From Saprospiraceae bacterium UBA7328 (GTDB lineage Bacteria; Bacteroidota; Bacteroidia; Chitinophagales; Saprospiraceae), in contig DKPS01000232.1 of the NCBI GenBank assembly GCA_002471345.1, positions 6,078 to 70,077 of the forward strand: a stretch of 64,000 bases of DNA, read 5' to 3'. Below the pieces are notes generated by a model. The model did not search any database and was not told the DNA's origin. It saw only the letters and a list, made by a program, of their open reading frames with translations. This document shows positions 17,560-25,449 of this stretch, in pieces (the first letter of the stretch is position 1; every line of letters begins with the position of its first letter). A program made the translations under genes and the position numbers.

Positions 17560-17596
17560 AAAAGACTCATTATCAATATTTGATGGTGAGTCTTTT
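17560..17596 (+). terminator. Hairpin terminator between the tRNA and the convergent operon
   Basis: A 17-bp stem (17560-17576 with 17580-17596, two G-T wobbles) around the three-base loop tat, with an A run on the left and a T run on the right. It can act for the tRNA on the plus strand and for the convergent minus-strand operon that ends at 17605. Confidence 0.85.
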
Positions 17597-17604
17597 TCTT
17601 TTAA

Positions 17605-19560
17605 CTATTTCCCAAATGCTACTGACTTCTGAATGTTTTGAAGAACATCAAGTAATTCGCTAGAAAAGTCACCCCATGTGTTACTTAGGGTTAGCTGCAT
17701 TTGTTTGCCACAAATGGGATCTTGGTAGAAAGCGAAAATATATTGATAAAGTTTTCCCCCATCTTCTGTAATAACCGATTGCTCAGTCCACAACCCTTCT
17801 TTTATTGATGCTTTGCTGACTACACCTTTGCGATTTATATCCTGTCCTTTCAGTTTAGATTGAATGTGGCTTTCAAAACTTTGACTCTTCAACTCTGCTA
17901 CCGTTATTTCTAAAGAAGCATTTGCATATTCCTTGAGTGTAGTTTTAAGTCGATTTTCACTCCATTCGTATTCGACATTTTTAGGTAGCAGGAATGAAAG
18001 TTTTTTGTCTGAAGACTTGACTTCTTTGAGTCTGTGTCCATCAATCTTGTCCACTTTTTTAAACTCCGAACCAAACATGAACAACCCTCCTACAAAACCA
18101 TCTGGGTAAATAGAAAATTGGATTTCCCTTGGCTGAGCAATGCTTCTCAATATTGCTCTTGATTCATTAGTAAATTCAAGTTCATATTGCCCTTTGAAAG
18201 TTTGTTCTTGTCGGGCTATCAATTCCATTATACCTTCTTCATTTAATATGACTTCGAGGTTCATATCTTTAAATAATGGACTCTCCTCTCCAAAAGGTTG
18301 ATATTGTCCAATATATTTATGCCTTTTTACCTCAGGCAACCTATAATCTTCTTCAAAAACCTGATTGTCTCGTACAACTCCAAAATCAGTAGTCTTTTCG
18401 CCATTGATTATGTGTATCACATTGTTCACTGTGTTTTCCATTCCTGGATATTCCACTCTATCCAGTCGATTTACATCAGCATTAAACAACATAGCAAAAG
18501 CTTGATTTTTATCTCTATTTACCCCAATTATTGATCCTACATTCCCATTATTTCCGGTATGAATAAGGATGTTTCTATTTTCTATTTCCATTTCCATCCA
18601 CCCTAAGGCATATCCTATATCTATTCCATTGCCGCCCAACATTGTTCCTAATCCCTGAAAAGACGTATTTGATTTAAACAACTCTTTAATACTAGTAGCC
18701 GACAACAATTGACGATTCTGATATTTCCCATTATTAAGCAATACTGTCATGTACTTTCCAAGGTCTGAAGTAGAAGAATAGATTTCAGATCCTGCAGCTA
18801 TAAAGTTGGGGTCGGTTCTCGGTTTGGAAGCGGGGTAACATTGTGAAAGGCCCATTTCATGTCCGTCTATAATTTCAAATGAAGAGGCCATTTCAGACCC
18901 GACTGCCGATTTCTTCATTTCTAATGGCAGCAAGATGTTTTGGTGAATATACTCAGCATAGCTAATGTCTGTCACTTTACTGATTACGAGTCCAGCAATA
19001 CTATATCCTTCGTCGCAGAATTCGTGAGATAACCCAGGTTTTCTTTTTATAAAAAAGCTTCTAAATGTGCGGACAAAGTTTTCAGATGAATTTGTAGCTT
19101 CTAATTCTGGAAGAGATTCATATTGAGGAGGAATACCAGAAGTGTTGCTAAGGCACATTCTGAGTGTGATCATGTCACTATACTCTTTATTCGCCGTTCT
19201 GAACCATGGTAAATATTCTGTTATTGGCGTATCTAAATCTAGAACTCCCTTTTCTACCAATTGCATGACGGCCAAAGCAGTAAACCCTCTACCGACAGCT
19301 CCAATATTCAAAATAGAATGAGGTGACATTGGTTGAGATTTGCCCAGCAATTCTTTACCATATCCCTTACTAAAAATCACCTCGTCACCCTCGACAATAA
19401 CGATTGAAAACCCAGGAACGGGGATTGAAGAATGATAGTTTTGAAGATATTGGTCCACCTTGTCTAAATTAGAAGTCTGCCCAATAGTATTTCCTGAAAT
19501 GAAGGCAATAGAAAAAACAAGAGAGAATTGAAAACAGATGCTATACAGTTTCATAATCAT
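17605..19560 (-). CDS. Beta-lactamase-fold (serine hydrolase-like) secreted protein, catalytically degenerate
   Basis: 651 residues: signal peptide (about 1-27), a class C beta-lactamase/DD-peptidase-like domain (about 30-400), and a C-terminal beta-rich extension. Active members have S-x-x-K, Y-x-N and H/K-x-G. Here the first motif reads GAVGR (Ala88, Arg91) where GSxxK is expected, the second reads FCDEGY (Phe181, Asp183) where YSNxGY is expected, and only the third, HTG (334-336), is kept. The surrounding framework (FTALAVMQLVEKGVLDLDTPI; LLPLEMKKSAVG) is well preserved, so this is a folded but probably non-hydrolytic protein. It is the last gene of an ABC-transporter operon and overlaps the permease by 4 bases (ATGA), so translation is coupled. 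Confidence 0.85.
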   Translation of the reverse strand: MIMKLYSICFQFSLVFSIAFISGNTIGQTSNLDKVDQYLQNYHSSIPVPGFSIVIVEGDEVIFSKGYGKELLGKSQPMSPHSILNIGAVGRGFTALAVMQLVEKGVLDLDTPITEYLPWFRTANKEYSDMITLRMCLSNTSGIPPQYESLPELEATNSSENFVRTFRSFFIKRKPGLSHEFCDEGYSIAGLVISKVTDISYAEYIHQNILLPLEMKKSAVGSEMASSFEIIDGHEMGLSQCYPASKPRTDPNFIAAGSEIYSSTSDLGKYMTVLLNNGKYQNRQLLSATSIKELFKSNTSFQGLGTMLGGNGIDIGYALGWMEMEIENRNILIHTGNNGNVGSIIGVNRDKNQAFAMLFNADVNRLDRVEYPGMENTVNNVIHIINGEKTTDFGVVRDNQVFEEDYRLPEVKRHKYIGQYQPFGEESPLFKDMNLEVILNEEGIMELIARQEQTFKGQYELEFTNESRAILRSIAQPREIQFSIYPDGFVGGLFMFGSEFKKVDKIDGHRLKEVKSSDKKLSFLLPKNVEYEWSENRLKTTLKEYANASLEITVAELKSQSFESHIQSKLKGQDINRKGVVSKASIKEGLWTEQSVITEDGGKLYQYIFAFYQDPICGKQMQLTLSNTWGDFSSELLDVLQNIQKSVAFGK

Positions 19561-21917
19561 TCGCTTACTAATATTCTAGGTCTAATTTTCAATAACCTTT
19601 TTGAGGCTAACCATACACTGCTTATTGTGAGCAAAATCACTACGGGAATAACGAGAAGGGTATAATTAAGATTGAAAACATATGGAAATTCTACGAGTCC
19701 ACTTGCCGTCGTTAATGTGTCTAATGCCTTAGGAATAATATAAAGAGACAATGGCATTGCGATGAGTATTGCTAGAATTGCGATAATCACAGACTTAACA
19801 ATCAGTGCTTTTTGTAGCTGATATGGGGTCATTCCTATGGCTTTAAATATTCCCAAATTTCTTTGCCCTTCTCGAATACTTAATACGGTATCATTGAATA
19901 CGGTTACAAAAAGCACTCCTAAAAACAAAAGAGAAACAAGGTTCACAACATCTTGAATTCCCTTAATGATTCCTTTGAGCACACCCAGCCTCTTTCGACT
20001 TTCAATGATAGTATATGCACTTCCATAATTGGTCAACAGTTCATCATAATAGGCAGGTATACTTTGGGTTTTTGCAAGTCGAATATGGTAGCTTCTTAAT
20101 TTATACAATGGGTTAACCTCCGTAATAGCTTCGAGTCTAGCATAGAAGCCTCTACTGAGGTTTCCCAAGCTCTGATATAAACCAGTAATATTATAGGTAA
20201 TTAATTGTCCTTCTAAAAAAAGCACAAGGGTATCTCCTATTTCTTTTCCCAATTCTTTGCTTGTGGTTACACCAATCGATATCTCATCTTCGAAGACAGG
20301 ATGTCTTCCTTCTATACTAATCACACCTAGTTTCTCAAGTTCATCGTCAAATATTATTCCGATGATGGTCTCTGGTGCTTTATCTTCTTTTGCAGGAATG
20401 CTCGCAGCATAAAAGTCTGTTTTGACCAACGATTTGATCCGATCATCATCTTCCAAATCTTCTTTAAGAAAGTCCTCTTCAATTCTTCCTGGATCAGTAT
20501 TTTGTCGAATCACTAAGTCGCTGTCCAGAAATCCCCATGCCGGCCTATTCTCTTCTAAAAGTGACAAAGAATGAGTAGCATTAACAAACAAAGTTTGAAC
20601 AAAAACAACAAACAATAAGCCTACTAATAATAGGGCTGATCGCTTCTTATTGGACATTAAATATCTAAGGCCAAGAAAAACAACAAGGTTAGATTTCGGT
20701 CTTAAAGTGAATATACTGAATCGAGACCCTACAAATGACTTTTGAGGAGGGCCTCCATTTCGAATGGCTGTCACTGGTTGTATCTGAGTCGCTTTTCTAG
20801 AAGTCCATGCGGTGATTGCTGAAACCGCAAACAAAAAAGCGAAATAGGTTGCAATCGATGGAAGCAACAGCGACACTTCGAAATTAATAGCACCAATAGC
20901 GGCAATAAGAGATTTGAAGACCATCTGGGTCATAAAATACCCACCAATAAGGCCAAAAGGTACGGCAATGGATGTAATCAGAAGGAACTGTAGAACATAA
21001 ATGCTAACGATATTGCGATTGGTAAATCCTTGCGCCTTTAGAATCCCAATCATCTTGTAATCTGTTTTTATCGCACTATTGACTACAGATGACGTAATTA
21101 TTAGAGTAATAATAATCCCGAATATTGCAAACACAAATAAGATTCCACCTGTGATCTGATATACTATTTGAAATACTTGTTTAAACAAACTGTATAAGGT
21201 GCTAAAACCCTGGTATGAGTATTGTGTATTGAACCTCGCCCACACCTTTTCGGTTTGATTGGGATTTTGCAATCTTATTCCAAGTGTTACAAATGATAAA
21301 TCTTTAGTTGGGAATATCATTGCTAATCCTCCTGGGCCGAGCCAAGCAGGAGCAGGGTCAGAAAGACCATTGGAATGGTGAGCATCAACCGCGATTGCAG
21401 ATATGATCAAAGGAAAGGTGCCATTATCCGTTGGGACTAAAATAGTGTCCCCTAAAACAAAATCAGTATTATTTCTCCAGTGATTAGGAATCCATATCTC
21501 TCCTGGGTGCGGATATTCCTTCTCTTCTCCTATAATAATATCAAGATTGTCATGATTTTGAGTATTCCCGTGGTGTTCTCTAAATTGTACTTGATTAATG
21601 AGCTCTTCTCCCTTGAACAAAAGCTTTTTCCGCAACCCTTTTTCTAATCTTGGGACAGATACACTTTCTACTTCTTCTTGTGCTTCAAACCAATTTTTGA
21701 TCTCTTGAGGATTATGGATATTCTTGTCGAATTCCATTACAATATGTGAGGCCTTTAGTTTCGCATAAAGGTTTTCGAAAGGTCTCTCCATTCCTAACCC
21801 AATACCAATTAAGGAAGAGAATAAAAGAGCTGCCAATGCTATACACAATGCAACCAAGAGGGTTTGAACCTTTCTCCTTTTTATATTAGCCCATAAAATC
21901 AGTAGTATGCTCTTCAT
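19557..21917 (-). CDS. ABC transporter permease with two FtsX domains (MacB/LolC-like)
   Basis: 786 residues. An N-terminal membrane helix is followed by a large extracytoplasmic domain, an FtsX domain (about residues 245-390, starting VYQITGGILFVFAIFGIIIT), then a second membrane helix, another extracytoplasmic domain and a second FtsX domain (about 640-780, with REGQRNLGIFKAIGMT). This type does not usually move substrates across the inner membrane by rotation but couples ATP hydrolysis to work on periplasmic partners or lipoproteins. It lies 6 bases after the ATPase gene and overlaps the degenerate serine-hydrolase-like gene, which may be its periplasmic partner. Confidence 0.92.
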   Translation of the reverse strand: MKSILLILWANIKRRKVQTLLVALCIALAALLFSSLIGIGLGMERPFENLYAKLKASHIVMEFDKNIHNPQEIKNWFEAQEEVESVSVPRLEKGLRKKLLFKGEELINQVQFREHHGNTQNHDNLDIIIGEEKEYPHPGEIWIPNHWRNNTDFVLGDTILVPTDNGTFPLIISAIAVDAHHSNGLSDPAPAWLGPGGLAMIFPTKDLSFVTLGIRLQNPNQTEKVWARFNTQYSYQGFSTLYSLFKQVFQIVYQITGGILFVFAIFGIIITLIITSSVVNSAIKTDYKMIGILKAQGFTNRNIVSIYVLQFLLITSIAVPFGLIGGYFMTQMVFKSLIAAIGAINFEVSLLLPSIATYFAFLFAVSAITAWTSRKATQIQPVTAIRNGGPPQKSFVGSRFSIFTLRPKSNLVVFLGLRYLMSNKKRSALLLVGLLFVVFVQTLFVNATHSLSLLEENRPAWGFLDSDLVIRQNTDPGRIEEDFLKEDLEDDDRIKSLVKTDFYAASIPAKEDKAPETIIGIIFDDELEKLGVISIEGRHPVFEDEISIGVTTSKELGKEIGDTLVLFLEGQLITYNITGLYQSLGNLSRGFYARLEAITEVNPLYKLRSYHIRLAKTQSIPAYYDELLTNYGSAYTIIESRKRLGVLKGIIKGIQDVVNLVSLLFLGVLFVTVFNDTVLSIREGQRNLGIFKAIGMTPYQLQKALIVKSVIIAILAILIAMPLSLYIIPKALDTLTTASGLVEFPYVFNLNYTLLVIPVVILLTISSVWLASKRLLKIRPRILVSE

Positions 21918-21923
21918 TTCTAT

Positions 21924-22676
21924 CTACCAATCTTTTCCTGCTAACCATTTCAAAAGTTGAACTTCTTTTTCTTCGAACTTCAAGTCTTTATCAAACCTCA
22001 GATCATCTTCTATATGTCCATCTCTTAGGAAGATAATTCTATTCGCCCTACAAGCAGATTTCACTTCATGTGTGACCATGACTATGCTCTGACCTTTATT
22101 GTTTAGTTCTGACAATATATCTAGCACAGCTTCCGAAGAAGAAGAGTTGAGATTTCCGGTTGGCTCATCTGCCATTACCAGATCTGGGTTGTTGATTATT
22201 GCTCTAGCCATTGAACATCTCTGCTGCTGACCTCCAGAAACTTCTGAAGGCAACCGATCTTTTAGGTCCTTGATCTTCATTTTTTGCATTAGATCCAATG
22301 CTCTGTCTTTAATCTGTTGCCTATCATTTTTAACTAGGTAGGCAGGAATTAAAATGTTTTCCAGAAAAGTAAGGTTGGGGACCAAGTTGAAGTCTTGAAA
22401 AACAAATCCTATATACTTCCGCCTAATCAATGTCATCATCTTTTCATCAAGAGTATGTACTGGTTTGTCTTCGAGCCATATCTCACCGCTACTCGGGACT
22501 TCTAGACCACTTAATAGATAAAGCAGAGTCGACTTTCCTGATCCAGAGCTTCCCATAATGACGGTGAAGTCTGATTTATAAAGTGTCAGGTTTATACCAT
22601 TGATTACTGGCACTATTGTCTTTCCTGTATTGTAGCTTTTGTATAGCTCTTTTGATTGGAGAAGTGTCTCTTCCAT
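21924..22676 (-). CDS. ABC transporter ATP-binding protein (LolD/MacB type)
   Basis: 250 residues. Walker A GSSGSGKST at 42-50, Q-loop near FVFQDFNLVPNLT (about 91-103), signature VSGGQQQR at 146-153, Walker B LVMADE at 166-171, and the switch His in IVMVTHE. The NLT-x-x-E-N pattern after the Q-loop is typical of LolD/FtsE-like subunits that partner FtsX-type permeases, as found directly downstream. The gap to the upstream redoxin gene is 71 bases and holds a 12-bp palindrome (22717-22728), too short to interpret. Confidence 0.95.
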   Translation of the reverse strand: MEETLLQSKELYKSYNTGKTIVPVINGINLTLYKSDFTVIMGSSGSGKSTLLYLLSGLEVPSSGEIWLEDKPVHTLDEKMMTLIRRKYIGFVFQDFNLVPNLTFLENILIPAYLVKNDRQQIKDRALDLMQKMKIKDLKDRLPSEVSGGQQQRCSMARAIINNPDLVMADEPTGNLNSSSSEAVLDILSELNNKGQSIVMVTHEVKSACRANRIIFLRDGHIEDDLRFDKDLKFEEKEVQLLKWLAGKDW

Positions 22677-22747
22677 TGTATTAATTGACGTTGTATTCTA
22701 TTTCTTGAAAAGAATTAATCCATGGATTCTTTGGATAAAAATGAATT

Positions 22748-24499
22748 CTATTTCATGGATAAATCCTCAGAAGCATCATAATGATATTCAAAACTTAAAA
22801 ACCCAATTAACATTTCATCAAAAGAAAAGTCTCCCCAATAAACAGTCTTTTCTGGAGCAGGGTTAAAGGTGTTCTGTGAAGAGTTATCAAACACTGCATC
22901 TACATAAAGGACCGTTCTTGCTGGGATTGTCAAAGGTTCTTCAAATAGGTACCCTCTTTGCCAATTGAAGCTATAATTAGGGACATTGAGTAATACTTCT
23001 TTTTTTCCATCAGGGTAAAGTGCTGTAAACTTCATCGCCTTTCCTCTGAAATGCATATGAGGAAACAATGCATATAGTGTCGCATCATTTTCAAATAGAT
23101 ACTTAGCCTTGTTCTCATACCTTTTATCTCCAGGTGGAATTTTGATATTGGTATTATATGCACCTACCATGAGATATTCATTAGCTGGTTTTTGATTGGT
23201 GTAATAGATTCCTACAGTTGATTTATCCTTTTGTGCTTTTCCATTCGTGGTATAGTGCATTTGGAAATGTAATCGAGAGCCTTTAGGAATAGCTCTGCCT
23301 GTATTCTCCGGAAATACTTCGGTAATTCCCCCTGGTGCCCAAGCTGCTAACAAACCATCTATCCATGGACTGCGGCGGTCTATTGGTTCTATGAATCCAT
23401 CTGGATATATAACACTTACAAGTACGTGGTGCAAAACTTCTCTATTCCCAGGTAAAATCTGAAACCCTGTTGCCCAAATGTCCTCATCGATATTTATATC
23501 ATGTTCTTGATACCTATAATCTATAATTCCATCAGCTGGCACACTTTCTTCATCTAGCTCAAAAACCAAATCTGGAACTCCCATATCCCACTCTGGAGCT
23601 ATTGCTTGATATTTAGCAAGAGGGTCGCTATTTCCGTCTTTTTTCGCTCCTGCATCTATCCAGTGAACCAATGTCTGTAGCTCACTCGTGCTTAAGGAAA
23701 GATCATGACTAAATTCTCCATAATTTGGATCAGCATGATATGGTGGCATTCTCTTGGTTTGTAAAACTTGACGCATCATTGCTGACCACCCTAATACCGT
23801 TTCATGGTTTTTCATCTGCCATGGAGCTATTCCTCCTTCGACATGGCAAACCATACATTTTTCAATAAGAAGTGGAGCTATATCTTTTTCATAAGATATT
23901 GAACTGTATCCAGACGGGTCACTTACCAAGTTAATTGCAGTGCCTTTACCTTTTATATAGTTTTCTGCTAAGACCTCTCCTCTGAGCTGTGCATTGAGAG
24001 CATCAGCTAAATAATTTTGAGTCTTGCTGTTTACCGGTCCACGATAAAGAATATCCCAAGTTCCTGGTTCTAGAACTATCGCTTCTGCCGTGCGATGTAA
24101 TTGAAGAGCTTCTGCCACCAATTGGGCCTTATCCTTGAGAATTGGAAAGTCGATATCATATTCTTTTGCTTCTACAGCAATGCTCTCTCTGGTGTCGTCA
24201 ACATTTGAATTGATCATCAAAAACGTTATGTCTTTGTCTTCAAAATCCTTTCTCACCGATTTGATATCTTTTATTCCCTCTCTGACAAAAGGGCAATCAT
24301 TTCCCTGAACATAAAGGACTATGGCTTTCGCGTCTGTATAATAATAAAGCGTATGAAAGTCTCCATTTTGGTCTATCAGGCCAAAATCGGAAACATCGGC
24401 CTCCATATCAATAATTGGTTCCGGTACACTTTTACATGAAAAGAGCAAACAAGAGTAAAAAGCAAGAGCCGCCAAAAAAAATTTAGAAGTGTTGAGCAT
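22748..24499 (-). CDS. Lipoprotein with redoxin, c-type heme and copper-monooxygenase-like domains
   Basis: 583 residues. A lipoprotein signal (lipobox LLFSC, Cys at 22) is followed by a redoxin-like thioredoxin fold (about 35-160, with GNDCPFV, a single Cys rather than CxxC), a short cytochrome-c-like stretch with CMVCH (about 215) and RMPPYHAD, and a C-terminal domain (about 320-575) like copper type II ascorbate-dependent monooxygenases: LHHVLVSV, LHFQMHYTTNG and PHMHFRGK supply the paired His ligands. Multi-domain proteins of this kind occur in Bacteroidota and Planctomycetes; the substrate is unknown. It is the first gene of the operon with the ABC transporter and faces out from the membrane. 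Confidence 0.8.
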   Translation of the reverse strand: MLNTSKFFLAALAFYSCLLFSCKSVPEPIIDMEADVSDFGLIDQNGDFHTLYYYTDAKAIVLYVQGNDCPFVREGIKDIKSVRKDFEDKDITFLMINSNVDDTRESIAVEAKEYDIDFPILKDKAQLVAEALQLHRTAEAIVLEPGTWDILYRGPVNSKTQNYLADALNAQLRGEVLAENYIKGKGTAINLVSDPSGYSSISYEKDIAPLLIEKCMVCHVEGGIAPWQMKNHETVLGWSAMMRQVLQTKRMPPYHADPNYGEFSHDLSLSTSELQTLVHWIDAGAKKDGNSDPLAKYQAIAPEWDMGVPDLVFELDEESVPADGIIDYRYQEHDINIDEDIWATGFQILPGNREVLHHVLVSVIYPDGFIEPIDRRSPWIDGLLAAWAPGGITEVFPENTGRAIPKGSRLHFQMHYTTNGKAQKDKSTVGIYYTNQKPANEYLMVGAYNTNIKIPPGDKRYENKAKYLFENDATLYALFPHMHFRGKAMKFTALYPDGKKEVLLNVPNYSFNWQRGYLFEEPLTIPARTVLYVDAVFDNSSQNTFNPAPEKTVYWGDFSFDEMLIGFLSFEYHYDASEDLSMK

Positions 24500-24581
24500 A
24501 AAGTGAAGGTTTTGTCAGATGAACTGGCATTAAAAATGTTGAAATTAATTGTTCTTCAATATCAAAGCTCGCTATATATCG

Positions 24582-24602
24582 TATAAGATATCATATCTTA
24601 TA
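24582..24602. promoter_or_regulatory. 21-bp perfect palindrome upstream of the redoxin/ABC operon
   Basis: TATAAGATAT (24582-24591), central C, ATATCTTATA (24593-24602). It lies about 85-105 bases upstream of the redoxin ATG, within a 291-base intergenic stretch (24500-24790) that shows no other gene. Its size and symmetry suit an operator for a dimeric regulator, but an AT-rich hairpin cannot be excluded. Confidence 0.4.
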
Positions 24603-24790
24603 GAGCATTCTAACCTGATTTTTATATAAGAATTTAATAACTCGAAATAGGAAATCCTGTGAATCCTCTTTTAGCCTGAAAGTATTATTGCTAAGGCACA
24701 TAAATCCAGAATACAAATTTAGTGCATTTTTCAAGGCCTTAAATATTTGTGATGTCATAAAGCAACCCACAAAAGGAATAATATTGGGCT

Positions 24791-25177
24791 CTATTCTCGA
24801 AGCCTTTTCCTCTCGTGTATCCGAATCTTGGTTATAACGTACTCCCCATTCACACTTTCGCAGTAATAAAAGATGCGGTGATTCCCACTATTTGTGATCA
24901 GTTGGACTATGCCGTAGTAAGAGGTTTTGTCCTTAGAAAACCCTTTATGTAGAGTTTTTACTTTCTGTGGTGACACCTTTTTGAAGAACGTCTCCATTTT
25001 TTGTCGAGCAACAGAGGCTGATAAATTAGCACTGCCCTCGCTACTTCTCAATTCCACAAATGTGGAATACTTCAAATTCATAAAACTTATTGGGGCAGCA
25101 GATATCTGTCCTAAAATGGAAATACTAAACAGAATTCCTAATGTCAATAGAGATACACCACGATGATACTTATACAT
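24791..25177 (-). CDS. DUF4783 family secreted protein
   Basis: 128 residues with a signal peptide (about 1-28). The mature part matches the DUF4783 pattern: QKMETFFKKVSPQKVKTLHKGFSKDKTSYYGIVQLITNSGNHRIFYYCESVNGEYVITKIRIHE, an NTF2-like fold of about 100 residues in Bacteroidota. The first helix usually present (a GNA.....YF.. segment) appears shortened here to SFMNLKYSTFVELRSS, which may be a deletion. Function unknown. It stands alone between a 291-base gap and a 270-base gap. Confidence 0.75.
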   Translation of the reverse strand: MYKYHRGVSLLTLGILFSISILGQISAAPISFMNLKYSTFVELRSSEGSANLSASVARQKMETFFKKVSPQKVKTLHKGFSKDKTSYYGIVQLITNSGNHRIFYYCESVNGEYVITKIRIHERKRLRE

Positions 25178-25349
25178 TCTTAATTCGGTTATTTAGTTAA
25201 TAAGTGTAGCAGTGTTTCGGTATAGTCTGTTTTAGTACGGGTAACAAACATTATACCAATAGCCGATATTGCCCGTCTTGATATTTTAACATATGTGAGG
25301 TTATTATGCCTCTTCATTTTTGGCACCATTTAGGCTTTATGGTATCATA

Positions 25350-25380
25350 TTGACTTTGGCCCTTGCTTTAGATAGATTTG
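25350..25380 (+). promoter_or_regulatory. Complete Bacteroidota promoter for the DUF4175 operon
   Basis: TTG at 25350-25352, a 20-base spacer, and TAGATTTG at 25373-25380: both consensus elements with correct spacing. Start of transcription would be near 25387. It is the best-formed promoter in the window. The rest of 25178-25349 holds no gene that I can see. Confidence 0.65.
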
Positions 25381-25449
25381 TGTAACATAGAATTTCATTT
25401 TTTGCGTTAGCAATAAGTAGGATTTTTGAAAAACACACAAAAGGAGAAA

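Noticed and set aside
18298..18534. Plus-strand frame inside the pseudo-hydrolase gene
   Set aside because: Shadow of the minus-strand coding sequence; no start context or recognisable family.
22717..22728. 12-bp palindrome AATCCATGGATT between the redoxin and ATPase genes
   Set aside because: Too short and AT-rich to stand out from chance; kept only as a remark in the ATPase entry.
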